A stretch of 64,000 nt of DNA from Cladobotryum mycophilum (GCA_036429605.1 CM071591.1:682001-746000); one strand, 5' to 3'. Shown: positions 47,602 to 58,799, counted from the stretch's first letter. Notes: a model not told the origin generated them from the letters alone. Numbers and translations: made by a program.

Positions 47602-47794
47602 TGCAACAAGGCAAAAAGACGCGCACGCAGAATGATGCCTGCAATGTGAAAAATCTGCGCGCACAAATAGATTTCTCTTCAAAACAAAAATTCCTTTTCT
47701 TTTCTCTTCTTACCACACCTCTTTTCTCCGTTTGCATCACCAACACAAACCGTTGCACGCTGTGTGGTCGCCACATTAACCAGCGCACGTCAAG

Positions 47795-49466
47795 ATGGAG
47801 ACTAAGCAGTCTCGTAGACAGAAGCGTAAAGATACCCGAAAGAAGAAGAAAAAGGATGGCACCAAAGTCAAGCCGTTGCCACTTGAAATGCACAAGATTA
47901 ACATCAACGAGAACAGTGCCCACTGGCAGACAGCACAGAGAGCTGTGCGAATGTACCAAGACCAGGCTTGTCGGCTGTCAGCTGATGATCAACGTATATT
48001 CATCTCGCTTTTTGACAAAAAGAATTATGAGACGTACAGTGCTGTCGCGGCCCATAAGCTCTACAGAATATACTGGAAGAGCTCGATGGTGCAAACCGAA
48101 GCACTTCAATGGCCGGGATGGCTGTTTTTGCGAGCTCTGTACACCCCATCCGCGCTGGCAAAACTTGACAGAGGCGTTCGCCAAAAGTTTGGCGACTCGA
48201 CTATTAAGTCGTCCCTCTACGACGAATATAGACGTCACTACCCCATGACGAGCGATGGTATCGAAGCCCCCCTCTCCCTTTGGCATACATCGACCGCGGT
48301 GACGAACACGATGTCGAGAGTGAGAAAGACGTTGCCGGTGATGACGAAAAAGATGGGGATAACGGGGAAGACAACGACGACAACGTGACCGCACCAAAAC
48401 CCAAAACGACAAAAAATAGCAAGAAATCGTCGGTAGCCAAGAATGACCAAGGCGGGAAATCCGCGGACAAACAAGGCAAATCCAATGCCGAGAAGACGGA
48501 GGAACCGTCTCCAACCGATGTCGTCCAGAGCATTGAGAGCGATCAGATGGACAATGACACAAGCAACAACAAACCCCCTGACGGCGACAACGGAAAGCGT
48601 GCCACAGCGGAATCGGCCAAGCGCAAGTCAGGCAGTGCACCAACACAACAATTGGAGAAAAAGCGGCAAAAGACAGCCGACAATGCTCCCGTTGAGAGAA
48701 CCCATGGGTCGAAGGAACTCCCGAAGCAAGTCCATACATCTATCTTTGGAAGTGTTGGCGGTATTCAATCACTACAGCCGCGTACATCTTTTTTCCCTTA
48801 CCCATTGCAGCCATCCACGCCGTCCCCATCGTTTGGACGAGCTGTTACTGGAATACCATCAGCGACTGCAGATGCAATCACCCACCACCAACCGTCGAGT
48901 ACTGCACCTAAATCAGCTTGATTGCCTTCCCGTCTGCACCGCCTGCCGTGGCGAATATGCTGGCACGCTTGAGTGAAAACAAGCAATCCGCAGACACAAA
49001 GGCTTCGCCGTTTAGCAATGCTCCAATCCAGCTGCCAGCTGCACTGAGGGCGACGTCGGGAACGGGCTTTCCGCAGGCGATTAAACAAGAACAGTTTAGT
49101 CCTGTAACCCCTAAAATCCCACTGGCAACTGGCCACAAGATCTCAACCAGCGATGACGAAACAAAATCGCTGGCATATCTCGTTGGCAAGATTGGAGACC
49201 TGGAGAAAAGTATTGGAGATTTGCAAAAGTACAAGCAAAAGACTGAGGATCGACATGGACGAACCAGAGGCCTTATACAGATTGAGGCTGGCAAATTTAA
49301 GGAACAATGCATGAAGCTGGAGGCCGAGGTTGCTGAAATCAAAAAGTTGGTAATAGATGCCCAGCAACAGCAAGCTACCCAGTTGCAGTGGGCCCAGGCG
49401 AATTTCAATCGACACGAGGCGATACTAGGAGAACTCTACCAAAAAGTTATGGGTAACGGACAATGA
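47795..49466 (+). CDS. Orphan gene family member 1: basic N-terminal domain, acidic/low-complexity middle, coiled coil; two apparent frameshifts
   Basis: I do not recognise this protein. Starts METKQSRRQKRKDTRKKKKK, then a compact domain (about residues 30-155) with YETYSAVAAHKLYRIYWKSS and WPGWLFLRALYTPSALAKLDRGVRQKFGD. The C6 run 48267-48272 lacks one base: frame then continues LAYIDRGDEHDVESEKD into a Lys/Asp/Asn-rich middle. A second one-base loss lies in 48909-48921, after which a Pro/Ser part and a C-terminal coiled coil follow (LAYLVGKIGDLEKSIGDLQKYKQ, QCMKLEAEVAEIKKLVI). With both restored, about 558 aa. The promoter region 47602-47794 looks normal. A decayed paralogue lies convergent at 49535-50640. 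May be nuclear (basic clusters), possibly mobile-element cargo. Confidence 0.6.
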
Positions 49467-49534
49467 GGATATTGTCTTTTTAAGAAGGGGCAATTGACAC
49501 AATAAGTGTGTTATATGTAAGAGTATATTGAGTA

Positions 49535-50640
49535 TTAGAATAGAATCAGAGCTAGGGAGAGAATATATCTTTCTTCATCATCACTTTTCGTTGACCAACA
49601 GTCATTGATTGTGTCAAATGTTTCTGAGATGCCAGAAGTCACGAGATTTAAGCCTTTTGCTTTGATCATCGACTGAGTATCGGTTACTAGCGTCGTTGCA
49701 GCCGGTGTGAGTTTTTGGATGAGCTTTTGTGTTTGTAACGACGGTGGTCCTGATTGCTTCTCTTCCGATGGTCTTGGGTATCGCCAAACGGCGTAGTTTT
49801 CATGTTGACGAGTTTTTCGGTTACATCCAGTTCCGCTAATATATTTGTTATAGCATTTGATGGTAATGACTAGTTTGTGTTGGTCACTGTGGTATCCTGT
49901 TTTGTGAACATATTCGAAGATGATATTGGTGTAGTATTTGGCTGCTGATAGCGAGTAAACGCATTTGTAACAATTGATGATATATTGGCAGTGCTGCCAA
50001 AGGGTGACGAAAATAGTCTCGACGGCCGTCTCCTCGAACCGAAAATCGATCCGCCAAATCCCGTCGGTCGGGTTTCGTTGATATCTCCAAAAAGTTGACT
50101 GAGAGAACGGTTTTGGAGGCTCTATCAATTCTTCGGTTTTCTCAACAAGTGTCTCACGGGATTTAGTACCCTCGATGCTTTGCACGATATCGGTTATGGT
50201 CAGTCTCTTCTTCTTAGCATGACCTTTGTTTTAATTGTCCGCGGCCTCCCGACTTTGTCTCGTTTTGGAGGTTGATGCTTAGACAGAGCCCATTTTCTTT
50301 TGCTGTCTCGTTGTGTTTGGCTTTGTCATTACTGGTCATCTCGTTGCCATTAACGACGTCTTCCTAACTTTCATGTTCGTTTTAATTATCGCTATCGGTG
50401 TACTTTGATAGAGGTGGTGCTTCAACGATATCCTTTATCTTGGGGTAAAATTGCCTGTATCCTGTTGTACAGTAATGGCTTGATAACTGAGTCGTTAAAC
50501 TTTTGTCGGGTAGCTTTATCGAGCTTTAAATAGTGACGACGGGGGAATAACGCACGCAGAACCAATCAGCCTAGCCATTGCGGTGTATCGATCTGTGCGG
50601 TAGAGTTCTTTCAATAAGTTCTGTATTGTGGATAAGGGTA
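49535..50640 (-). pseudogene. Orphan gene family member 2: decayed, RIP-like paralogue of 47795-49466
   Basis: Minus-strand reading from 50640 gives YRTY-stop-KNSTAQIDTPQWLG-stop-LVLRALF, then KLDKATRQKFNDSVIKPLLY. This aligns position for position with YRIYWKSSMVQTEALQWPGWLFLRALY and KLDRGVRQKFGDSTIKSSLY of the plus-strand gene. Both stops (TGA at 50611-50613 and 50566-50568) replace tryptophan TGG. Further stops and frame changes follow, then a basic stretch (KRDKVGRPRTIKTK). A 216-codon open C-terminal part (49535-50185) has no counterpart I can align. The two genes are tail to tail, 68 bp apart. Confidence 0.7.
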
Positions 50641-50833
50641 AATCTGGTTGTCAAGAGGTGAAGTTAGCACATGGCGAAAGTTAGGTACCCACCCTTCTGT
50701 CATGGGAATCAATCAAGTCGGGCCATGTAGCAGTGGAACCCCCTTCATGACATAAGCTGTTATAGCTCATCAAAATTTAGCATGCGCTAGTGCCTCAATA
50801 TCACGTACCCGTTGGTAGGACCTTTATAAATTA
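50641..50833. other. Spacer before the TIR element
   Basis: No gene; may contain the N-terminal remnant of the decayed orphan-family copy. Confidence 0.35.
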
Positions 50834-51899
50834 CGGAAACCAACTTAGAGAGTTCCCCTCTAAGTTGGCCCCAAAATTGTGGGATAACCACAAAATTCCG
50901 GGACAGTTAGAAGGTACTTAGTTTATAGTGTAATTAGTATAGAAAGGGATGTACCTTTTAATTAGTAAATTTATGAATTTAGTTTATTTAAGATATCTCT
51001 ATGAATATAAGCTAAAAATAGATGTATATAAGATATTATAATCTTATATAAATAAAAAAACTATTTATATAATTATTTTTTATTTTATTTAAATATTAAG
51101 CTTTTTATAAGCTATATAAGATTATATACTATAATATAGTATATATACTGTATGTATAAAATATATAAAATAAATATAAAAATTCTTAATTAATTAAATA
51201 ATATAGTATAATGGAGCTAGGCGTACTTTAGCGTGGGGAAGCTTATCTTCTAATTTGGGATACCGGAAAAACGGGTACTGGAACGGCTTGAAGGATAAAA
51301 GGGGATTATTTGTGCTTTTGTATAATAGCATTAATAATTAATTCTTTACCTTTGTTCGTTCAACTTGATCGATCTTGTTCCTATTCCTAGGATTATGGTG
51401 TTTAAACGTTAGTTTCTATTGTTTTCTTTGTTTAAAAGTAACTGATCAGATGTAAATCTATTGTTATCCTTTACCTCTAGGCTAATCTAACCTTTAACAA
51501 TTGATTTAAGTCGTGTTGATTGTCTGGATACTGATTAATGCATTGTCTACAGTTGCGGCTTCAATAGGGTTACTCTGGACCAGTGGAAGCTTTTAGGCCA
51601 CTGTGTCCTCTTTTGTTGTTGTGTTTTCTTTCGCTATTATAATAGTTATAAAAAAACTATTTTAATATATATAATATAATATTTATATTTTTTAATTATT
51701 AACTTTTTAAATATTTTTAAAAAAATCTTATTAAACATAAAACTAAGATAATAGATTAGTATATCTAATTATAAAAAAGATACTTTAATTTACTAAGAAA
51801 TTTATACTATAATTTAAGTACTTTTACTGTCCCGGAATTTTGTGGTTGTCCCACAATTTTAGGGCCAACTTAGAGGGGAACTCTCTAAGTTGGTTTCCG
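50834..51899. mobile_element. 1.07-kb non-autonomous TIR element with TA target-site duplication and terminal hairpins
   Basis: Ends are inverted copies beginning CGGAAACCAACTTAGAG, matching for about 74 bp with only two transition differences (CCCC/CCCT and GATAACC/GACAACC). TA flanks both sides (50832-50833 and 51900-51901), the target duplication of Tc1/mariner-type transposases. Within each terminus CCAACTTAGAG and CTCTAAGTTGG form an 11-bp perfect hairpin around AGTTCCC. The interior is extremely AT-rich except for a more balanced block at about 51228-51640 that could be a nested insertion. No transposase frame survives. Confidence 0.85.
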
Positions 51900-52039
51900 T
51901 AGCTTACGAAGGCTGACGAAGGACCCACCAACGGGTAGTATTTATCCTTTTTTCCCTACCACAAATTTCCGATTATGTTTTGAGCGCATCCATTGTTACA
52001 TAGTTTGTATTAACATGTTCCATCAAAAACATCATCAAC

Positions 52040-52111
52040 GCCCTTGTGGCCTAATGGCTAAGGCGCAAGACTTCTAATCTTGAGATTGCCGGTTCGAGTC
52101 CGGCCAGGGGC
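52040..52111 (+). tRNA. tRNA-Arg(TCT), intronless
   Basis: 72 nt. Acceptor GCCCTTG pairs with CAGGGGC (one G-U pair). D-arm GGCCTAATGGCTAAGGC is present, anticodon stem CAAGA/TCTTG with loop CTTCTAA (anticodon TCT), T-arm GCCGG TTCGAGT CCGGC. Followed by TTTT. Confidence 0.95.
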
Positions 52112-52115
52112 TTTT
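52112..52115 (+). terminator. Pol III terminator of tRNA-Arg
   Basis: Four T directly after the tRNA, with a further T-rich stretch at 52119-52136. Confidence 0.6.
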
Positions 52116-52306
52116 ACATTTTTCTTCATTTTTTTCCCTCAAGCACACATTGGGGACACGGGAGTTTTCTTTTAGGTTCCTTTATTTGTCCACGTATCCA
52201 AGCACGTGTCCAGCACCATCATCTCAAGACTACTTGAGTCCCAGGTCTTAACTCGTTTGTTCTTCGATTCATACCACATGGGCGCCACCTCGTCATATCT
52301 CTAGCA

Positions 52307-52884
52307 ATGTCATTCTTTTACGAAGACAGCCGCTGCTGCACGAGATGTGGACGTGTTAGTGTGACCAACGCAACCTACAAACAATGTCTCACGTGCACTT
52401 ATTGCAGGGTAAAAGGCCATCTTATCGAGGTCTGCCCCAAAGCTCAACCATGTTCTCAATGTAGCAAAAAGGCCACAAGATCATATATCGTCCTGGTGCA
52501 ACCAAAAGACGCCTTCTGCCTACGCGGCGTCCGCAGGAGATGAGAATCCAGCTTGCCGTCTTGCATTCCAACTGACATACACTACGCCAACGGGCACGGT
52601 GGTCAAGTACTTTCACACAAAACAATAATAGAGCACCTCTCTTTCGTGCCAACACCTTCGTGGATATTCTTGCTGACGAAAAGTCGAACGAGGCTATCAC
52701 TCAAACACCAAGACGGTATCTCAACCCGAAAGCTGGTACCGTAGGACCGGGATCGGAGAAATTTATCGGTGGTGCCTATACCGTTCTTATAATTTCTCAT
52801 TTTGTTTGTTGGATGGTAGGAGGGGGAGAAAACACTTCACATGCCAAACCATCTTTGGGTTTGTGTCGGACGGTACCCCCTTGA
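52307..52884 (+). pseudogene. Zinc-knuckle (CCHC) ORF, broken
   Basis: 52307-52470 encodes CCTRCG..., a cysteine-rich segment and a CCHC knuckle C-T-Y-C-x4-H-x4-C, then CSQCSKK. One base is missing around the A5/GG run 52466-52472; the other frame then gives GHKI, completing part of a second C-x2-C-x3-GH knuckle, and continues to a TGA at 52573. Beyond it the same frame is open to 52884 (FVDILADEKSNEAITQTPRRYLNPKAGTVG). Could be a retroelement gag remnant or a small nucleic-acid-binding gene. Begins 195 bp after the tRNA-Arg. Confidence 0.45.
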
Positions 52885-53189
52885 CCGTACAGCATAAGTA
52901 CAGGACTATGTGCTATGCACAGGCGAAAGATGTTGACGTGGCTAGACAAGATAAACAGGTTAATATATCCAGGCATGGCAGCTTACTAGGAAATCGAGAC
53001 GTTATGCATTTGGAAATTTTAATTATGAATGGAAACACGGATGTGAGTTCATACCAAACCCTCCGTCCCCTCCTCATTTTGTTTTGAGCTAGGAATAAAT
53101 GAGCGGAACAACATATTCCAGTCGCGAAGGGCTTCCTTTCTTCCTTTCTCTCTAGCTTACTACTGGGTAGGTGGTCTTTCATAGTTGAA

Positions 53190-53858
53190 TACATATAATT
53201 GCAGAACCAAGCCCCGATCCTAAATTGTATAGCCGTCACATTTATGGTGCGTCCGGCATGGGCAATGGTCTATGTACGTTCGTATATTCGCCTACGTTTT
53301 GGGAACACAAAGTCGTCTAACTCCTGTCTGATTCGTTCGGCTCCAAGATGCTGTGTCTCGTACTCGAGCGCTAGTATTGTCTGGATCATTGACCGTGGCA
53401 CGCACAGCTTTTTGTGTCCGTCACGCGCCCTGTAGAGTATCATACCGTTCTCTCGCAACTCAAAGACCAAACTACTAGGTGTTCTAACGCTGTTCTAGTT
53501 CTCTGCCTCCGGTGCCCTAAGTTGTTCTATAATGGCTGTGTATTTTGTGTCTAGCGGATACCTGTCTATAAAGGCTTTTTTATTTCCCCGTCCGCGATAA
53601 TCTCCATCGATATCAATCCGGAGTCTATCGGTTCCAGCGATGTCGGTATGTCTCCCAACAGTCATCAACAGCTACATGGTTCTGTCCTTTGTCATCATCT
53701 ACGCAAAGCAATCTCGACAAGACATTGGGGAGAACATTCAGTTTCCCAGATATATAGATCACGTCCAACGAGAATTGTAGAAGAAAATTACTGGCCAAGC
53801 TCAAATTTATTTCAACGACATCTGATGTCGTTATGGTTTTCTGGTGCATAAACAGCAA
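53190..53858 (-). mobile_element. Degenerate Ty3/gypsy pol fragment (RNase H end to integrase zinc-binding region)
   Basis: Minus-strand frames give ASNFLLQFSLDVIYISGKLNVLPNVLSRL, the end of the RNase H domain. After frame changes comes ILYRARDGHKKLCVPRSM, then ILALEYETQHLGAERIRQELDDFVFPKRRRIYE, the HH-CC integrase entry region. Interrupted by several stops and frame changes. Confidence 0.75.
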
Positions 53859-53861
53859 AAA

Positions 53862-55199
53862 TTAAAGAGCTATCTTGTGAAGCATATTGCCCCGAACAAA
53901 GCTGACTGAACCTGTTGGCTTAAATGTCGTTTTATCTTTACCATCTCTCTTGCAGCAGTTCACACACCATTTCTTGCCGCGGGCCACATATATACCACTG
54001 GTAATAGTGTAAGTCGGCATCGTATCCATCCTAATACCGGCAGGATCCATGCAAGTTGCACATATAACTTCCATTGATGGTGCATCTCCGAGTGCTGGAT
54101 CGGCGTTTCGCCAATACTTGCCTTGGTTGGACCTTGCGGAATTCCGGTTACCAATAACAAGGTCTCTGAAACCGTTTTGTCGCTGACTCTGGCGACCGAG
54201 TTCCCCTGCTGCTGTTGAAACCCTGACTGCATATTCCCGTATCTCAGGGTCGTCCGACTTGAACAACGTGGCAAAACCCTTTTTTGCCCGGTCACCTTCG
54301 CTCTGGTGGATGGGTAATGCCACGTTCAAGCCAGCCACAGTCGCTCTTGCTATCTCTGCTGGCATCCACTCGTCTAATGCTGTCGGTTGTAGTGTTTGGA
54401 GAAGGACCGACCAAAACTGCTCGCCAATATTTAACCACTCGGCCTTGTCTTCGGCTTGAGCCCATGTATCGTCAGCTGTCCCTAGGGAGAAGAACTCAAT
54501 CATTCGATTTGGTTGTCTAGCAATAGTGTATAGTAGACTGTTTTGGTTCGGATTGGCGAAATGGTTCTGGTGTTGTCGAATACGGCCATTAATATTCACG
54601 GACTGGCCAACATAGAGGCGAATAAAACTCAGGTCTTCACTATCAGATATCATTGCCAGATACTATCCTGAACAACGAGCCTCTGACGCCTTAGGGAGAA
54701 GTCTGACCGTTTCTGCGTCCCGAATATTACCGGGTTCAACGAGCAGACGCCATGCCGTTGAGCATCCACCCTTAAAGATATAATAGAGAATCGGCCAATC
54801 AACCTTCTGCAGAAGTGATTGTCTAGTAGTTCGACCACTGCTATCTCTCATTTTGTTAAAGGCAAAATACCAGGTGCCTTCGTTCCATGAAGGGTAAAAA
54901 CTGTGGTTGGCAGCAACATGTGCTGCTGTAAAGAACAGGTCATGAACAATTCCCACAGGCGCAGTGGCCCCGAATTCTTGTTGAAGTTGGATAAAATGAT
55001 GTTTTATGAACTGGTCGGCATATCTCCGTTCTTCATCTGATGCTGTTTCGTAGCATGAAGCGGTAATTGCCGACGAATCCCAGTTTGTACTAGAGAAGTA
55101 GTCTGTGAAGCTATCCAATAATTGCTTATACTTCACCGGGTTTTGCCATTCGAGGTCGATGAGGGGTGCTGTCGGAGTAGGAGAGTTGTAGATATCCAT
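53862..55199 (-). pseudogene. GIY-YIG-like nuclease gene with a stop codon inside the GIY motif
   Basis: Two minus-strand open segments are in the same frame: 54666-55199 (MDIYNSPTPTAPLIDLEW to KASEARCSG) and 53862-54662, separated only by TAG at 54663-54665. Reading across gives G-stop-YLAMISDSEDLSFIRLYVGQS, then INGRIRQHQNH. This has the shape of G-x-Y ... Y-V-G-Q-S ... R-I-x-Q-H in GIY-YIG nucleases, so the stop sits at the middle of the GIY triplet. The C-terminal part has two cysteine pairs (ICATC, WCVNCC) that could bind zinc. No GT-AG intron removing the stop fits without losing segments that a second copy at 58886-59681 preserves. Full length would be 445 aa. Could be inactive, or read through. 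Confidence 0.6.
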
Positions 55200-55258
55200 A
55201 TTCGTTATAGTTAGTCGATAGGTCTCAAGTTTAGAAGGAATAAAAAAGAGAAATGATA

Positions 55259-56536
55259 TTATATTCTCGATACACTGAATGGACATTGACTTTTACAAAC
55301 TATCGTACGGATATTCTTTTTCTTTTGTGTGGTAGAAACAAACCCTAATTTACAATTGGAAGGAGTGGTCAAGGGACGAGTGGTCAAGGAAAGAATGGTG
55401 GAGGAAAGAGTGGCCAAGGCTATGTCGACCAAGCAGCAGGAAACCCCGGAGAACTTGACCGGATCTAAAACCATATTAAATGCTGGGTTTTGGAAAAAAG
55501 TAAAATAACGATCCCGTTGTCCGTCCTTTGTCATGGTATTGCCATCACCAACTAGGGTGGGAATGGCTTGATGGCCTACCAGTAAGATCCATGCTTCCAT
55601 TGCGACTTCCCCCTCACGGGTCCAGGTTTCGCGCACCACGAGCGGCAAGTCACTGACACTCACTTCCACCGTCTTCGCCATGGCTTTCTTCCGAGCAGAT
55701 TCGGTGATCGCGGCAAACCCTGCTTCTTCTGCGGAGTGCTTCGTAGGGGCTATAGGGTTCTCCGAGGTAAACAAGATTCGCGCCTTGTTATTACCCTGGG
55801 CGCTTGGTTTATCGGGAGTGCCAAAGACCCTCGAGAGGCGCGAGGAAGTGCTGGGGGTGCTGTTCTGCTTTATTCCCTCGTGCATTTTTTTGGCGAACTT
55901 CTTAACGGCGTCTGCACCGCCGACGCAGGAGAGTATTGTAGCGACATCTTGCCTGTCTTTTTCAGTCACTGCGGCGGGGTCGAGGACCAGATCCTCTACC
56001 GCGTAGGCCATCAGAGAGGCGATAGAAATTATACCGCGCATATTCTCCTTGAATTGGCCTTCCCTAAACACCAGGTTGCCTGGTGCAGTGGCAAGGTGCT
56101 CAGGTCGATCGACGACTATAATGTTTTCGGGGCGCGGGGAGGCCATCTGAAATTGGCCGCAAGTGTTCCGTTTCTGGGATGGCATTTCTTTCTGCGCGGG
56201 AGGATATTCGGATGGGTTTGGGCTGGCAATGTTCGAGTTGTATATACCTTCCATGACAGTGCCGCGTTCCCAGTCCAGGTCTTTCCCTCGACACGTTCGG
56301 CGGTAGCTGTCGAGAATTCCTGGGTTATTTACTACCCACGTGTACCAGTTATGGTGAATTGACTTGATTTCCTTCAGAAACTCAGCTTCGTTTCCGTACA
56401 ATTCCAAGGCGCGGATGTAGCCTTGTACACTAAAGCGCGGCGGGTTTCGACTCAAGTCGTTGTAGATGAGGGTGCGATATGAGATATCCCGCGATGGGTA
56501 GATGTCTGTTGACTGCGGGACAAGGAACTTAGGCAT
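55259..56536 (-). CDS. Orphan 425-aa protein upstream of the GIY-YIG-like gene
   Basis: Single open frame starting MPKFLVPQSTDIYPSRDISYR. It contains YIRALELYGNEAEFLKEIKSIHHNWYTWVVNNPGILDSYRR, then a Pro/Gln linker, a helical part (VEDLVLDPAAVTEKDRQDVATILSCVGGADAVKKFAKKMHEG) and a low-complexity Ser/Thr end. No domain recognised, no signal peptide, no membrane segment. The stop is only 60 bp before the GIY-YIG ATG on the same strand, which may mean a common unit. The last 60 residues look non-coding, so the true 3' end may involve an unseen intron. Confidence 0.5.
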   Translation of the reverse strand: MPKFLVPQSTDIYPSRDISYRTLIYNDLSRNPPRFSVQGYIRALELYGNEAEFLKEIKSIHHNWYTWVVNNPGILDSYRRTCRGKDLDWERGTVMEGIYNSNIASPNPSEYPPAQKEMPSQKRNTCGQFQMASPRPENIIVVDRPEHLATAPGNLVFREGQFKENMRGIISIASLMAYAVEDLVLDPAAVTEKDRQDVATILSCVGGADAVKKFAKKMHEGIKQNSTPSTSSRLSRVFGTPDKPSAQGNNKARILFTSENPIAPTKHSAEEAGFAAITESARKKAMAKTVEVSVSDLPLVVRETWTREGEVAMEAWILLVGHQAIPTLVGDGNTMTKDGQRDRYFTFFQNPAFNMVLDPVKFSGVSCCLVDIALATLSSTILSLTTRPLTTPSNCKLGFVSTTQKKKNIRTIVCKSQCPFSVSRI

Positions 56537-57129
56537 TGCCTTCTTTGCCGGGAGATGTCTGGGGAAAACAAGGTGATATCACTGCCTTTGCCCAGGCTAT
56601 CAAGAATAAGTTGTTTTTGATTGCCTTGCAAGGTAAGGTAAGGAGTAAGGTAAGGGAGGAAATGGAAATGGTTTAGAATAGAGTAGGTTATTGTTTTTTT
56701 CTTGTGTATTGATTTCGTGGGATTTCCTTTGGTTCTCAGGGCAACGGTTGTTGTGATTCTCTTCGCTGCAGTTCCGCCAGCTGTCCAGCAGCTGTGAAAT
56801 ACTGCTCATGTAGAATAGCGGGGATTGTACCGCGAATTCACCTGGATGTCCTTCAATCGGGAATTTCAGGTGATATCCTTTCTCCCCGACTACTGTTACT
56901 GTTATGTTACGCTTTTACGCGGGCGACCCCTTTTCTTCTTCTGGGGAGGATATTCTCGCTCAGGTTCCAGAGCGTATCCTGGAGATAGAGGCTGATATTT
57001 CTCTAGTACGTCCGTTCCATTTCTTTTTGTTTATCCGATATGCTAGGCTAACTTTTTTTGTGATTCCTGTATTCCAAAACAATATCCGGTGCAGCTACTG
57101 CCTTTGCTTCGACCCATATGTTGTGGTGA
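56537..57129. other. Spacer, no supported gene
   Basis: Contains an AAGGTAAGGTAAGGAGTAAGGTAAGG repeat at about 56630-56655. Short frames only. Confidence 0.4.
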
Positions 57130-57890
57130 CTTAGCCATTCCTTTTATACTAAGCGGCCAACTCTTTTAATCACTCGAAAGGGACCTGCTTGTCTTTCCTG
57201 GAATTTCAGGTTTTAGGGGTCTAGTACTCGGTATCCTTTCCCAAGTTCCAGCTAAACCCAGTCGTCCGGCTTGAATTCCACAGGACGATGTTTTTCGTTA
57301 TAGTGTTCCTTCATGGCTGCTTGTCCTAGAGCAATGCCAAGGCGTGCTTTCTGTTTCAGGGCCTTTCTGTTCATCGAAGGGTTTACCTCTCCCAGGTGAC
57401 GCGCTTTGTTGTCTTTGTCCAGGCCGGTGACCAATTCGCTCGGTGTTGTACAGATCGCCGTTGCAAAGGAGTTGTTCATGGCAAATTGGATCGAGATTAT
57501 TGCGTCTGTCCATTTGGTGTCGAGATATTCGAAGGAGAAACAGCGTAGGGCGATTTCCACCGACTAGTTACGCCTTTCTGAGAGTCCATCAGTTTGTGGG
57601 TGCTACGCTGTCAAGGCAAGCATCTTGAATCCGTATGCTTCCCACATGTGTTTCCACAGGTCCGAACTCAGACAAACTCGCTCAAGGAACCACGCAGTAA
57701 TTTATCCTAACAGGAGAAGCGATGGACATACTCCTCTAGCATTTCTCGAGAAACATAAGCTATCCGCCAAAGATTCGATTGATCGAAAAGTCCTTTCGTT
57801 TCCGGGTCCAGAGGAATTTCCTTGGTAGGATCTCGGTGCTTGGAATCGTGTATTGGCTGTGTTTCGGGTGTTGTGGTGTTGTTTGCCACT
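57130..57890 (-). mobile_element. Second degenerate Ty3/gypsy fragment (integrase core to C-terminus)
   Basis: Minus-strand order: LSSDLWKHMWEAYGFKMLALTA-stop-HPQTDGLSERRN-stop-SVEIALRCF, WTDAIISIQFAMNNSFATA, TPSELVTG, AAMKEHYNEKHRPVEFKPDDWV-stop-LELGKGYRVLDP, then FQERQAGPFRVIKRVG. This is the integrase core and post-core of a gypsy element with in-frame stops. RN-stop-SVE fits CAG to TAG, the RIP direction. At 57707-57889 an unrelated open piece (MANNTTTPETQPIHDSKHRDP) joins it, suggesting an internal deletion. Confidence 0.8.
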
Positions 57891-58381
57891 GCAGTTCCTG
57901 GTAGTTGGTTGTTTCGGTGGTCTGGTTCCCGAGATTCTTTGCTTGCTATTATTGTTACGGGAGTAAAAGCTAGCGTCCAGACTTGCGCGGATGTTGGTTT
58001 GCTATACCAGGCGGCTTGGTGCTTTTGACGGCATGGACTAAGTAGTCGCTCGTTTCCGATTTCCAGTTGCCGGAGTGTTACTACCTTCTGGATCCTCGAT
58101 TTACGTGGTGCTACAGGCGAAAAGATGTTTTTTAGTGTTATTTCTAAGGGGACCGTTAGTTATCTCAGAGTGGCGGTTAATGCTTCTGTCAGAGCTGCTC
58201 GGGGGTTCTGTTTTTGATACGACCCAAGACTGGAGACAGGAAGCCTCCTGGCATGTATTAGGAGAAGGTTTCTGATTCTCCTGAACCTTTGGTGGGTGTT
58301 CCGTACCTTGCTTCTGTTATTGGTGTTTCCCTAAGCTTCCCAGTGCGTGCAACAGGTACAAAGAGCTTCCTGTTAAAGGAG
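57891..58381. other. Spacer, possible further retroelement remnant
   Basis: No gene recognised on either strand. Confidence 0.35.
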
Positions 58382-58799
<418 letters not shown>

